Assembly (NCBI GenBank): GCA_035547055.1
Contig: DASZVN010000045.1
Coordinates: forward strand, 1 to 52,493
Direction: 5' to 3'
Origin: DASZVN01 sp035547055
GTDB lineage: Bacteria > Pseudomonadota > Alphaproteobacteria > Rhizobiales > Methylopilaceae
DNA length: 52,493 nt
Part shown: positions 1 through 8,059 of the stretch, piece after piece
Numbering within the stretch: position 1 is the stretch's first letter
How the letters are laid out: every line of letters begins with the position of its first letter
Made by a program: the position numbers and the translations under genes
Notes under the pieces: generated by a model
Databases searched by the model: none
What the model was told of the DNA's origin: nothing
What the model saw: only the letters and a program-made list of their open reading frames with translations

Positions 1-101
1 CCGCCGCGCGTTGTTGCGGCGGGGATTGTCTGGGCAGCGCGCATGCGCCCGGCGGCCGCGGTCGGAGCCGCCCGAGCGGGTGCGCGGACGGAGGCATATC
101 G

Positions 102-413
102 ATGAAAAGCTTCGCTCTCTTGGGCGCGGCCGCGGTGATCGCGCTGGCTGCGGCCGGATGCACCACGACCGAGGAACGGGTCGGCGGCGCCGCAACCGGA
201 GCCGCGGTCGGCGCCGTCGCCGGGCCGCCCGGCGCGGTCGTGGGCGGCGTCGTCGGCGCGGTGACCGGACCGTCGGTCGCGACTGCCGCGGGCGTGCCCC
301 ACACGCGCCATCACTACTACCGTCACTACCATCACTACCGTCACCACGTGACCCATCATCACGTGGTGCACCATCGCGCCCCGCCGCCACCGCCGCCTGC
401 GCCGCAGCAATAG
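102..413 (+). CDS. His-rich glycine-zipper lipoprotein, small
   Basis: A 103-residue exported protein. The N-terminus is a lipoprotein signal peptide ending in AAGC, so Cys20 should be lipidated. Residues about 28-60 form a Gly/Ala-rich glycine zipper (GAATGAAVGAVAG pattern) of the kind that inserts into or packs against membranes. The C-terminal third is strikingly rich in His and Tyr (HHYYRHYHHYRHH followed by HHHVVHH) and ends in a proline run. The start is supported by GGAGG at 90-94, 7 nt before the ATG. The lipobox and glycine zipper are seen directly. Metal binding by the His tail is inference. It could be an outer-membrane stress protein of the OsmB/YMGG type, but the His tail is not part of those families. 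It stands alone, convergent with the tctC-like gene. Confidence 0.8.
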   Translation: MKSFALLGAAAVIALAAAGCTTTEERVGGAATGAAVGAVAGPPGAVVGGVVGAVTGPSVATAAGVPHTRHHYYRHYHHYRHHVTHHHVVHHRAPPPPPPAPQQ

Positions 414-434
414 TCCGGGACCGGCATCCCTTGG

Positions 435-466
435 CCTCCGTCATGGCCGAGCGGCCATGACGGAGG
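435..466. terminator. Perfect 14-bp inverted repeat between convergent genes
   Basis: CCTCCGTCATGGCC (435-448), a 4-nt loop GAGC and GGCCATGACGGAGG (453-466) form a perfect hairpin in the 70-bp gap between the lipoprotein gene and the convergent tctC-like gene. There is no T-run on either side, so it is not a canonical intrinsic terminator, although the stem could block polymerase in both directions. Its arms match the ends of the type B palindromic repeat seen elsewhere in the window, so it may be a minimal copy of that element. Confidence 0.6.
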
Positions 467-483
467 CGGGGCGGGATCGCGCG

Positions 484-1470
484 CTACAGCGTCGGGATGT
501 TGGCGAGCTTGACGTACTTGCCCCAGGCCTCGGTCTCCGAGACCAGGAGCTTGCGGAACGACTGCGGGTCGCCCGGCAACGGATCCGCGGCGACGCGATT
601 CAGGAAGTCCTTGGTCTTCTTCGAGGCGACGATCTCGTTGAACCAGTCGACCAGCTTCTTCTGGATCGGGGCCGGCACGCCATGGGGCACGATCACGCCC
701 CACCACGGCGTGATGTCGAAGCCGGGGAAGCCCGCCTTGTCGAGCGTCGGCACGCCCGGGAACGAGCTCGAGCCGTATTTCGAGGTCAGCGCCACCGCGC
801 GCATGCGGTTGGCGCGGACCTGACCGATGAGCCAGGTAGCGTCGATCGAGATGAAGTCGAGCTGGCCCGAGGCGAGGTCGCGCGCCATGTCGGACACGGC
901 CTTGTACTGGACGCGCTGCAGGCCGGGGAGGTTGGCGCGCTGCTTGTAGAGCTCGGCCGCGACCAGGCCGGTGTTGGCGCTCTCGCCGAAGCGGGCCTTG
1001 TCGCCCTTCTTCTTCAGGACCTCCGTCAGCTCCGCCGGGGTCTTCGCCGGCGAGCTGGGGTCGACCGCGAAGACGAAGCTCAGCGAGGCGATCGTCGTGA
1101 TCTCGTCGAAATCCTTCATCGGATCGAACGGCAGGCGCTTGAAGAGATGCGCCGCGGTCGCGAGCGTCGAGCTCGCCGGGGTGATCGAGATGGTGTAGCC
1201 GTCCGGCCGGGCGTGGGCGACCTCCGTGGTCGCGATGGTCCCTTGGGCGCCGGGCTTGTTGTCGGTGATGACCGGCTTGCCGCACAGCTTCGACAGCTCG
1301 TCGGCGAAATAGCGCACCCAGATGTCGGCGCCGGTGCCGGCCTCGAACGGGCAGACCGTCGTGATCGGCCGCGCCGGGTAGTCCGCGGCGAACGCCGGCC
1401 CTGCGAGCGCCGAGCCGGCGAGCGGGGCGGCCGCCGCCGCGAGCAGCAGTTCACGCCGAGAGAGACCCAT
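484..1470 (-). CDS. Tripartite tricarboxylate transporter substrate-binding protein (TctC family)
   Basis: A 328-residue periplasmic solute receptor of the TctC/Bug family, which captures citrate-like or other carboxylates for a TctAB membrane pair. It starts with a long cleavable signal peptide carrying SRREL (twin arginine) and ending GPAFAADYPARPI, followed by the family hallmark P-x-[RK]-P-I-x-x-[IV]. Conserved family blocks are visible, including PGAQGTIATTEVAHARPDGYT and FPGVPTLDKAGFPGFD. The start was set at 1470 because GGAGGAAA lies 7-8 nt upstream in the reading direction; longer in-frame extensions have no family similarity. The gene is divergent from tctB and tctA, so the three probably form one transporter with the receptor on a separate transcript. 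The ligand cannot be read from the sequence. Confidence 0.9.
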   Translation of the reverse strand: MGLSRRELLLAAAAAPLAGSALAGPAFAADYPARPITTVCPFEAGTGADIWVRYFADELSKLCGKPVITDNKPGAQGTIATTEVAHARPDGYTISITPASSTLATAAHLFKRLPFDPMKDFDEITTIASLSFVFAVDPSSPAKTPAELTEVLKKKGDKARFGESANTGLVAAELYKQRANLPGLQRVQYKAVSDMARDLASGQLDFISIDATWLIGQVRANRMRAVALTSKYGSSSFPGVPTLDKAGFPGFDITPWWGVIVPHGVPAPIQKKLVDWFNEIVASKKTKDFLNRVAADPLPGDPQSFRKLLVSETEAWGKYVKLANIPTL

Positions 1471-1976
1471 CTTGCTTTTCCTCCGTCGTTGCCGTGGCCG
1501 CCGGTTCCGCGGTGTGGCTGGAGGGGCGGCCGTCCTCCAGCGCAAGGCTGGAGCGAGACGGCTTCCTGTCGGATCGCCCTCCCCCTCCGGCTTCCGTCCG
1601 GGCATCGTCCTTTCCGAAGACCGCAACGTGCCGCTCGGCGTCACGCCCCGACCGCCGCGCCGCCGATCGGCGGCGGGCCTCGGCCGCGCGCGACGCCCGG
1701 CGGCGCGCTCGGACCCGTGAAATTGCAGTCTATCGGCCCCGGCTCCACCGGCCCGGCCGTCTTTCCCTCCCTGCAGAATGGACGCCGCTTCGGCATCCTC
1801 ACTCATTTTCAGGCGATCTTGCAGTCTCAAGCTGCGCTTGTCGATACCGCGCGGCGGCCGCCCTTTCCAAGAACGACGGATTTGCCTTAAGACCCTCCAC
1901 ATAATCTTCGCTGCTTCGCCGTGCGGGCAGCGCGTGGCACGCGAGCAAGCGCGGCGCGATGGGAGGAAGACGGGAC
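1471..1976. promoter_or_regulatory. Divergent control region of the tct genes (506 bp, no gene seen)
   Basis: This gap separates the divergent tctC-like and tctB genes and must hold both promoters. It contains an imperfect GC-rich half (1471-1790), with a perfect 7-bp hairpin CTCCAGC-GCAAG-GCTGGAG at 1535-1553, and a less GC-rich half (about 1795-1910) that is the better candidate for the tctBA promoter. No regulator gene lies alongside and no clear operator is recognised. Both-strand reading frames crossing it look like chance high-GC frames without family resemblance. Confidence 0.5.
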
Positions 1977-2435
1977 ATGCCCGCGATCAGGATCAGGAGC
2001 CCGCAGGAGTTCTGGAGCGGCTCCATCTTCGGCTTCTTCGGCGCCTGCGGGCTGTGGTTCGGCCGCGACCTTCGGATCGGCAGTCCCGAGGCGATGGGGC
2101 CGGGCTTCCTGCCCTGGATGCTGAGCATCATCCTCCTCGGCTTCGCCGCCATCCTGTTCTGGCGCTCGATCGCGATCGAGGGGCCGAAGGTCGAGCGGCC
2201 CGGCCTGCGCTCGAACTTCTTCGTGCTGTTCGCGATCGTCGCCTTCGGCCTCACCATCGAGCGGCTCGGCCTCGTGATCGCGACGATCCTCTGCGTCGGC
2301 CTGGCCTCGCTCGCCGCCCGCGACATGCGCTGGAAGGAGGCGATCGCGCTCAGCCTCGGCATGGCGGTGTTCGCGGTCGTGGTGTTCATCTACGGCCTCA
2401 ACCAGTACCTCGACATCTGGCCGCGGTGGCAGTGA
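1977..2435 (+). CDS. Tripartite tricarboxylate transporter small membrane subunit (TctB family)
   Basis: A 152-residue integral membrane protein with four hydrophobic segments. It begins with a segment of the form 'FGFFGACGLWFGRDLRIGSPEAMGPGF', the TctB pattern in which the first helix is followed by G-x-x-x-x-M-G-P-[GA]-[FY]-[FL]-P. The C-terminal helix ends GLNQYLDIWPRWQ. It acts with TctA as the membrane part of a secondary transporter fed by a TctC-type receptor. ATG 1977 is preferred over the upstream ATG at 1959 because GGAGGA at 1962-1967 sits 9 nt before it. The stop codon overlaps the tctA start by one base (TGATG), implying translational coupling. Confidence 0.9.
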   Translation: MPAIRIRSPQEFWSGSIFGFFGACGLWFGRDLRIGSPEAMGPGFLPWMLSIILLGFAAILFWRSIAIEGPKVERPGLRSNFFVLFAIVAFGLTIERLGLVIATILCVGLASLAARDMRWKEAIALSLGMAVFAVVVFIYGLNQYLDIWPRWQ

Positions 2436-3937
2436 TGGATCTCCTGCACCACCTCGCGCTCGGCTTCGGCCAGGCCGCCTCGCCGCTGAACCTCCTGTTC
2501 TGCCTGATCGGCTGCCTGCTCGGCACGCTGATCGGCGTGCTGCCCGGCATCGGGCCGATCGCGACGATCGCGATGCTGCTCCCGATCACCTACGGCATGC
2601 CGCCGGTGACCTCGCTGATCATGCTCGCCGGCATCTACTACGGCGCCCAGTATGGCGGCTCGACCACGGCGATCCTGGTCAATCTGCCGGGGGAGGCGTC
2701 ATCGGTCGTCACCTGTATCGACGGCTACAAGATGGCCCAGAAGGGCCGCGCCGGCGCCGCCCTCGCGACGGCGGCGCTCGGCTCGTTCTTCGCCGGTTGC
2801 GTCGGCACTGTCTTCCTCGCCGCCTTCGCCCCCGCGCTCGCCGCCTTCTCCAACGACTTCGCCTCGCCCGAATATTGCTCGCTGATGACGCTCGGCCTGG
2901 TCGCCGCGGTGGTGCTGGCGCGCGGCTCGGTGCTGAAGGCGAGCGCCGCGGTCTTTCTCGGGCTCCTGCTCGGGATGATCGGCACCGACGTGACGAGCGG
3001 CGTGCCGCGCTACGTCTTCGGCATCCCCGATTTCTACGACGGCATGAACTTCCTGCCGCTCGCGCTCGGCCTGTTCGGCTTCGCCGAGATGATGGGCAAC
3101 CTCGAGAACCCGACCGGCGACCGCACCGTGGTGACGCAGAAGATCACCACGCTGTGGCCGAACCGCGAGGAGTTCCGGCGCGCCTGGCCGGCGGTCCTGC
3201 GCGGCACCGGGCTCGGCTCGCTCCTCGGCATCCTGCCGGGCGGCGGCGCGGTGCTCGCGGCGTTCGCGTCCTACACGCTAGAGAAGAAGATCGCGAAGGA
3301 CCCCTCGCGTTTCGGCAACGGCGCGATCGAGGGCGTCGCCGGGCCGGAATCGGCCAACAACGCCGGCGCCCAGACCTCGTTCATCCCGCTCCTCACCCTC
3401 GGCCTGCCGGCGACCCCGGTGATGGCCCTGATGATGGGCGCGATGATCATCCAGGGCATGGCGCCCGGCACGCTCCTCATCAAGGAGCGGCCCGACCTGT
3501 TCTGGGGCATGACCGCCAGCATGTGGATCGGCAACCTGATGCTGGTCATCATCAACCTGCCGCTGATCGGCATGTGGGTGAAGCTGCTGCAGATCCCCTA
3601 TCGCCTGCTGTTCCCGTGCATCCTCCTGTTCATCTGCGTCGGCGTCTACACCATCCACAGCTCGACCTTCGAGGTGATGCTGACGGCGATCTGCGCGATC
3701 GGCGGCTATTTCTTCGCCAAGCTCGGCATCGAGGGGGCGCCGCTCCTCCTCGGCTTCATCCTCGGGCCGCTGATGGAGGAGAACCTTCGCCGCACGCTGG
3801 TGATCTCGAACGGCGACCCGTCGGTGTTCCTGACCCGGCCGATCTCGGCGGTCCTGCTGGCGTTCGCGGTGTTCCTGCTGGCGCTGATCGTGCTGCCCCA
3901 GGTTCGCACCACCCGCGAAGAGGCCTTCCAGGAATAA
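2435..3937 (+). CDS. Tripartite tricarboxylate transporter permease (TctA family)
   Basis: A 500-residue permease with about 11-12 hydrophobic segments. It carries the conserved TctA repeats: GVLPGIGPIATIAMLLP near residue 30 and GILPGGGAVLAAFASY near residue 265. Also present are the family motifs YYGAQYGGSTTAILVNLPGE and GVAGPESANNAGAQ, the latter followed by FIPLLTLGLPATP. Length matches full TctA proteins (about 500 aa), so the gene is intact. The start shares its A with the tctB stop codon. It is the transport channel of the system whose binding protein is encoded divergently at 484-1470. The transported carboxylate is unknown. Confidence 0.95.
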   Translation: MDLLHHLALGFGQAASPLNLLFCLIGCLLGTLIGVLPGIGPIATIAMLLPITYGMPPVTSLIMLAGIYYGAQYGGSTTAILVNLPGEASSVVTCIDGYKMAQKGRAGAALATAALGSFFAGCVGTVFLAAFAPALAAFSNDFASPEYCSLMTLGLVAAVVLARGSVLKASAAVFLGLLLGMIGTDVTSGVPRYVFGIPDFYDGMNFLPLALGLFGFAEMMGNLENPTGDRTVVTQKITTLWPNREEFRRAWPAVLRGTGLGSLLGILPGGGAVLAAFASYTLEKKIAKDPSRFGNGAIEGVAGPESANNAGAQTSFIPLLTLGLPATPVMALMMGAMIIQGMAPGTLLIKERPDLFWGMTASMWIGNLMLVIINLPLIGMWVKLLQIPYRLLFPCILLFICVGVYTIHSSTFEVMLTAICAIGGYFFAKLGIEGAPLLLGFILGPLMEENLRRTLVISNGDPSVFLTRPISAVLLAFAVFLLALIVLPQVRTTREEAFQE

Positions 3938-3947
3938 GGGCTCCTTC

Positions 3948-4074
3948 CCTTCTCCCGCTTGCGGGAGAAGGTGGCTCGCGCCGACGGCGCGAGACGGGTG
4001 AGGGCCTTGAACTGCGCCCCTTACCCGGCTCACCGCTTCGCGATGAGCCGCCCTCTCCCGCAAGCGGGAGAGGG
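3948..4074. repeat. Multi-hairpin palindromic element between tctA and minE
   Basis: Four stems fill the convergent gap: CCTTCTCCCGC-TT-GCGGGAGAAGG (3948-3971), CTCGCGCC-GAC-GGCGCGAG (about 3975-3993), CGGCTCA...TGAGCCG (about 4026-4050) and CCCTCTCCCGC-AA-GCGGGAGAGGG (4051-4074). The two outer hairpins are near copies of each other. The arrangement resembles the dispersed palindromic units of rhizobial chromosomes. It probably also acts as a bidirectional transcription barrier. Confidence 0.75.
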
Positions 4075-4077
4075 TCT

Positions 4078-4350
4078 CTACGCCGCGGCGGGGCGCTGGT
4101 CGCCGGGGTTCGGCACCTCGATGTCGACGGCGAGCATCGAGACCGAGTCGCCGCGGTCCATCTTGACCTGGACCTTGTCGGGGTCGATCGCGATGTGCCG
4201 GGCGATCACCGCCAGGATCTCCTCGCGCAGCATGCCGACGAGGTCGGGTCCGCCGCGGACGGCCGCGCGCTCGTGCGCGAGCAGGATCTGCAGCCGCTCG
4301 CGCGCCACCGGCGCGGTGGCGCGCCGGCCGAACAGGCTGAGCAGATTCAT
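4078..4350 (-). CDS. minE: Cell division topological specificity factor MinE
   Basis: A 90-residue MinE. The N-terminal membrane-targeting stretch MNLLSLFGRR is followed by the anti-MinCD helix (VARERLQILLAHERA) and a C-terminal topological-specificity domain with DLVGMLREEILAVIARHI. It stimulates MinD ATPase, driving pole-to-pole oscillation that keeps the division inhibitor away from midcell. ATG 4350 overlaps the minD stop (ATGA), so the two are translationally coupled. The order minC-minD-minE is the standard one. Length fits the family (about 85-95 aa). Confidence 0.95.
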   Translation of the reverse strand: MNLLSLFGRRATAPVARERLQILLAHERAAVRGGPDLVGMLREEILAVIARHIAIDPDKVQVKMDRGDSVSMLAVDIEVPNPGDQRPAAA

Positions 4351-5165
4351 GCAGCGGCCCTCCGTCCGAACAACATCCCGAACAAGCTCTTCTTGGCGGC
4401 CGGAACCGCCATCGTCACCGCCTCGCCGCGGAGCCGCCGGGCGGCGTCGAAATAGGCCTTCGCGGGGGCGCTGCTCGTGTTCGCCAGGGTCACCGGCGTG
4501 CCGAGATTGGAGGCACGCAGCACCTCCTGGCTCTCCGGGATGATGCCGAGCAGCGGGATCGACAGGATCTCCAGCACATCCTCGGTCTTCAGCATCTCGC
4601 CGCGCTGGGCGCGGGCGGCGTCGTAGCGGGTGAGGAGGAGGAGCTTCTCCATCTTCTCGCCCTTCTCGGCCTTCTCGGTCTTGGAATCGAGCAGGCCGAT
4701 GATGCGGTCCGAATCGCGCACCGCCGAGACTTCGGGATTGGTGACGATGACCGCGACGTCGGCGTGGCGCATCGCCAGCGTCGCGCCGCGCTCGATGCCG
4801 GCCGGGCTGTCGCAGATCACCCAGTCGAATTTTTCCCGGAGCTCGCCGATGACGCGGGCGACGCCCTCGGGCGTCAGCGAGTCCTTGTCGCGGGTCTGCG
4901 AGGCCGGGAGAAGCGCGAGATTCTCGTTGCGCTTGTCGCGGATCAGGGCCTGGGCGAGCTTGGCGTCGCCGTTGACCACGTTGATGAGGTCGTAGACCAC
5001 GCGCCGCTCGGCGCCCATCACGAGGTCGAGGTTGCGCAGCCCGACGTCGAAATCGACCACGACGACCTTGTCGCCGTCCCTGGCCAGCGCCGCGCCGAGC
5101 GCGGCGGTCGAGGTCGTCTTGCCGACGCCACCCTTGCCGGAGGTCACGACTACGACTTCTGCCAT
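4347..5165 (-). CDS. minD: Septum site-determining ATPase MinD
   Basis: A 272-residue ParA/MinD-family ATPase. The deviant Walker A motif KGGVGKTT lies at residues 11-18, with a second conserved block VVVDFDVGLRNLDLVMG. The protein ends in an amphipathic membrane-targeting helix (KKSLFGMLFGRR). ATP-bound MinD dimerises on the inner membrane and recruits MinC (inhibitor) or MinE (release factor). Start 5165 (MAEVVVVTSGKGG) matches the conserved family start and has a GAGGGAG ribosome site; seven extra upstream codons are open but not conserved. It lies 21 nt after minC and overlaps minE. Confidence 0.96.
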   Translation of the reverse strand: MAEVVVVTSGKGGVGKTTSTAALGAALARDGDKVVVVDFDVGLRNLDLVMGAERRVVYDLINVVNGDAKLAQALIRDKRNENLALLPASQTRDKDSLTPEGVARVIGELREKFDWVICDSPAGIERGATLAMRHADVAVIVTNPEVSAVRDSDRIIGLLDSKTEKAEKGEKMEKLLLLTRYDAARAQRGEMLKTEDVLEILSIPLLGIIPESQEVLRASNLGTPVTLANTSSAPAKAYFDAARRLRGEAVTMAVPAAKKSLFGMLFGRRAAA

Positions 5166-5186
5166 CTCCCTCACCCCTGTCCGCAA

Positions 5187-5951
5187 TCAGTTCAGTTCCG
5201 CCACCACGATGGAATCGCCGTCGAGCCGTACCTGGACGGCGTGGCCGCGCAGGCCCGCAGCGATATCGTCGGCGGTGCGATAGAGTCCGTCGATCGCCAC
5301 CAGCTCGGCCTCGAGCTTGCGGCAGAAGATGCGGGCCGCCGGATTGCCGGCGACGCCGGCGATGGCGCGGCCGCGCAGCGTCCCGTAGACGTGGATCGAG
5401 CCCCCGGCGATGATCTCGGCGCCCGAGGCGACCGAGCCGACCACGGTCACGTCGCCTTGCGGGAAGTAGAGCGCCTGGCCGGAGCGCACCGAATCCTCGA
5501 CCAGCATGAAGGCCGGCGGGGCGTGCTCGGCGACGATCGGCGGCGCGGTGTCGTTGGCGGCGACGGCGGGAGCCGCGGCCGGTGCGGCCGTGGAAGCGGC
5601 GGCCGGCTCGGGCAGCGCGGAATCGCGGCCGCCGTTCATGATCGGCGGCAGCCCGCGGGCATCGGCGCCGAGCTTGAAAGCCTCGACCCCTTCGAGGCCG
5701 AGCACCCGGATGTTGCGCTGGCCGAGCTCGGTCATCAGGTCGACCAGGGTCGGCCGGTCGTGCGGCAGGCCGGACACGTCGATCACCACCGGCTTGCCGA
5801 CGAAGAAGCCCGGCGAGCGCTGCAAGAGCCGGTCGAACTCGGCAAGCCAGTCCGCCACCGGCGGCTCCGGCGCCAGCACCAGCGCCATGAACGAACGGCC
5901 GCGAAAGCGGACATTGGGGCGGGCGGCGACGGCCTCGGCAGTGACGGACAT
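5187..5951 (-). CDS. minC: Septum site-determining protein MinC
   Basis: A 254-residue FtsZ assembly inhibitor. The N-terminal FtsZ-antagonist domain (about residues 1-105, with VIDVSGL and a GLEGVEAFKLGADARGLPP segment) is joined by an Ala/Pro-rich linker to the C-terminal beta-helix (about residues 145-250). The latter carries the MinC signature 'SGAEIIAGGSIHVYGTLRGRAIAG' and 'ARIFCRKLEAELVAIDG'. ATG 5951 is chosen; an in-frame GTG at 5966 is an alternative. Neither has a strong ribosome site. Transcription is probably controlled by the two CtrA boxes just upstream. Confidence 0.95.
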   Translation of the reverse strand: MSVTAEAVAARPNVRFRGRSFMALVLAPEPPVADWLAEFDRLLQRSPGFFVGKPVVIDVSGLPHDRPTLVDLMTELGQRNIRVLGLEGVEAFKLGADARGLPPIMNGGRDSALPEPAAASTAAPAAAPAVAANDTAPPIVAEHAPPAFMLVEDSVRSGQALYFPQGDVTVVGSVASGAEIIAGGSIHVYGTLRGRAIAGVAGNPAARIFCRKLEAELVAIDGLYRTADDIAAGLRGHAVQVRLDGDSIVVAELN

Positions 5952-5983
5952 GCACGCGAATCCCACGGCGAAGCGCCGCGGTA

Positions 5984-6017
5984 TTAATGAGTGTTTAATT
6001 GGTTAAGGGGTGGTTAA
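5984..6017 (-). promoter_or_regulatory. Two tandem CtrA-type boxes before minC
   Basis: Two perfect copies of the full CtrA recognition pattern TTAA-N7-TTAA are present: 5984-5998 (TTAATGAGTGTTTAA) and 6003-6017 (TTAAGGGGTGGTTAA), separated by 4 bp. They lie 33-66 nt upstream of the minC ATG in otherwise very GC-rich DNA. CtrA is the alphaproteobacterial cell-cycle master regulator, and minC is a described CtrA target in Brucella and Sinorhizobium. The sites are seen directly; binding and its sign are inferred. Confidence 0.75.
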
Positions 6018-6058
6018 TGGCGGGGCATTGCCCCCCGCGATGCCCACCCTACGAGGTC

Positions 6059-7057
6059 TCACCCCCAGGGGTCGACCATCACCTTGCACTGGGTGGTGCG
6101 CTCGCGCAGCGCCTCGAAGGCGGCGGGAAGGCCGGCGAGGCCGACGCCGTCGGTGATCATCTTGCGCGGGGCGTCGTGGCCGGCGGCGAGCGCGCCGGCG
6201 GAGATCTCGAAGTCCTTGCGGCCGTAGAAGGCCGAGAACTGGATGCGGACCTCGGCATTCAGCGGCACGAACGGATCGAACTTGTCCTCGGTCCAGCAGA
6301 TGCCGAGCACGACCACGGTGCCGTGGCGCTTCACCAGCTTGGCCGACTGGTCGATCAGGCCCTTGGCGCCGACGCACTCGAACACGACGTCGGGCTTGCC
6401 GCCGAGCGCGTCCTGGACATCCTGGTCGAGATGGTCGGAGGACGGCACGAAGGCGGTCGCGCCCATCTCCATGGCCAGCCCCTCGCGCTGGCGCGAGCGC
6501 GCCGTCACGGCGATCTTCGGCACGCCGAAGCGCTGGAGCCAATAGGCGGTGGCGAGGCCGATCGGCCCGGCGCCGATCACGAGCGTCTTCGCCCCGGGCT
6601 TCAGCTCGGCGAGGTCGACGCCGTGAAGGCCGACCGAGAGGGGCTCGATCAGCGCGCCGTCCTCCATCGAGAGGTCGGGCGGGAGCGGCACGCACTCGAT
6701 GCCGGTCGCGGTGGCGTACTGGCCGTAGCCGCCGCCGCGGAGGTCGCGGTTCTCGCACCACGACGGCTCGCCGGCGAGGCACCACGAGCAATGGCCGCAG
6801 CCGGTGACCGGCATCGCCGCGACGCGGTCTCCGACCCTGACGTTCTTCACCTCGCGGCCGACCTCGACCACCTCGCCGGCATATTCGTGGCCGAGCACGC
6901 GGCCGACGGCGTGGGGAAACTCGGTGATGTGAAGGTCGCTGCCGCAGATGCCGCAGCGGCGCACCTTGAACACGACCTCGTTGGGCTTCGGCGTCGGGTC
7001 GGGCACGGTCTCGACCGAGAGCGGCTGGCCGACCGCGCGGAACACGGCTGCTTTCAT
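6059..7057 (-). CDS. Zinc-dependent alcohol dehydrogenase, MDR family
   Basis: A 332-residue medium-chain dehydrogenase. The catalytic zinc site is built from C35 (RCGICGSDLH) and the GHEYAGEVVEVG block. Four cysteines in GCGHCSWCLAGEPSWC form the structural zinc lobe. A Rossmann motif VIGAGPIGLAT binds NAD(P). It resembles the L-threonine/sorbitol/2,3-butanediol dehydrogenase branch; substrate is not assigned. The start at 7057 (MKAAVFRAVG) fits the family N-terminus, with GAGGAT about 11 nt upstream. The gene is co-directional with an SDR gene 180 nt upstream, but a type A repeat lies between them. Confidence 0.88.
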   Translation of the reverse strand: MKAAVFRAVGQPLSVETVPDPTPKPNEVVFKVRRCGICGSDLHITEFPHAVGRVLGHEYAGEVVEVGREVKNVRVGDRVAAMPVTGCGHCSWCLAGEPSWCENRDLRGGGYGQYATATGIECVPLPPDLSMEDGALIEPLSVGLHGVDLAELKPGAKTLVIGAGPIGLATAYWLQRFGVPKIAVTARSRQREGLAMEMGATAFVPSSDHLDQDVQDALGGKPDVVFECVGAKGLIDQSAKLVKRHGTVVVLGICWTEDKFDPFVPLNAEVRIQFSAFYGRKDFEISAGALAAGHDAPRKMITDGVGLAGLPAAFEALRERTTQCKVMVDPWG

Positions 7058-7131
7058 GATGCGATCCTCGATTTCATCTGTCGCGTGCACGCGCCTCAGG
7101 GCTCGGCCTCAATTCGGAGCTGCCACGTCCA

Positions 7132-7226
7132 CCGTCATTGCGAGCGAAGCGAAGCAATCCAGGGCCCCACGCGCTGGCGCTTGCCGCGCCTGGATTGCTT
7201 CGTCGCCGTGCTCCTCGCAATGACGG
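7132..7226. repeat. Type A palindromic repeat, copy 1
   Basis: A 95-bp imperfect palindrome. It starts CCGTCATTGCGAGCGAAG, has internal arms AAGCAATCCAG and CTGGATTGCTT, and ends CTCGCAATGACGG. Two related copies occur at 29700-29792 and 32726-32822 with different loops. It sits between two co-directional genes, the alcohol dehydrogenase and the SDR. No coding capacity is seen. Confidence 0.9.
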
Positions 7227-7238
7227 CCGCGGCGCTCC

Positions 7239-8000
7239 TCAGGTCGTGATGGTCCAGCCGGCATCGACCGGGAGCGCGACCCCGGTGACGAGCGAGGCCG
7301 CGTCGGTGCAGAGCCACACCACGACCGCGGCGACCTCCTCGGGCTTGCCGACCTTGCCGGTGGCATGGAGCTCGGCGCCGCGGGCCTCGACGTCGATCGG
7401 ACCGAAGCCGTGGCGGGTCATCGGCGTGTCGATGAAGCCGGGGCAGACCGCGTTCACCCGGATGCCGGCCTTGGCGTAGCCGACCGCGGCGCTCTTGGTC
7501 AGGCCGACGACGGCGTGCTTCGACGCGTTGTAGGAGGGCAGGCCCGGCGAGGCCAGGATGGCCGCGACCGAGGCAGTGTTGACGATGGCGCCGCGGCCCT
7601 GGCGCTTCATCACCTGCAGCTCGTATTTCATGCAGAGGAAGACGCCGGTCAGGTTGATACGGATGACGCGGTCGAACAGCGCCTCGTCGTAGCTGTCGAA
7701 ATCGCCCGGCGTGCCGAGGATGCCGGCATTGTTGTGGGCGCAGTCGAGCGATCCGTAGGCGTCGACCACGGACTTGATCGCGGCCTGCACGCTGTTCGTA
7801 TCCGCAACGTCGCAGCGGAAGAAGCGGGCCTCGCCGCCCTTGCCCTGGATCAGCTTGACGGTCTCGGCCGCGCCCTCCTCGGCGATGTCGGCGACCGCGA
7901 CCTTGGCCCCGGCGGCGGCAAACGCCAGCGCCGACTGCCGCCCGATCCCCGACGCTGCCCCCGTGACGAACGCCACCTTCCCCGCGAGATCCGCCGCCAT
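7239..8000 (-). CDS. Short-chain dehydrogenase/reductase (classical SDR)
   Basis: A 253-residue classical SDR. It shows the cofactor motif TGAASGIG near the N-terminus, NNAG (CAHNNAGILG), the catalytic Ser in NTASVAAI, and the Tyr/Lys pair in SYNASKHAV. The C-terminal block is the usual 'VNAVCPGFIDTPM' and 'LVTGVALPVDAGWT'. An acidic residue after the second strand (VADIAEE) favours NAD(H). The start has GGGAGGAG about 6 nt upstream. It may act in the same oxidation pathway as the neighbouring alcohol dehydrogenase and Rieske oxygenase; this is inference from proximity only. Substrate unknown. Confidence 0.9.
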   Translation of the reverse strand: MAADLAGKVAFVTGAASGIGRQSALAFAAAGAKVAVADIAEEGAAETVKLIQGKGGEARFFRCDVADTNSVQAAIKSVVDAYGSLDCAHNNAGILGTPGDFDSYDEALFDRVIRINLTGVFLCMKYELQVMKRQGRGAIVNTASVAAILASPGLPSYNASKHAVVGLTKSAAVGYAKAGIRVNAVCPGFIDTPMTRHGFGPIDVEARGAELHATGKVGKPEEVAAVVVWLCTDAASLVTGVALPVDAGWTITT

Positions 8001-8059
8001 GCCGCTCCTCCCTGTCCGTTGGCGCGGCAGGCTAGAATGGCGACGGCCGTGTAGGCAAC

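Noticed and set aside
1..22. Hairpin CCGCCGC...GCGGCGG at the window edge
   Set aside because: Perfect 7-bp stem but without a T-run and without the upstream gene in view, so its role cannot be judged; short GC stems are expected by chance here.
484..3937. TRAP-transporter interpretation of the tct genes
   Set aside because: The large permease has the TctA glycine motifs and the receptor begins with the TctC/Bug pattern; TRAP DctM/DctQ signatures are absent.
4764..5987. Long plus-strand open frame opposite minC and minD
   Set aside because: It is the complement of two firmly identified genes, rich in Arg/Asp/Gly as expected of a high-GC antisense frame, with no family motif or ribosome site.
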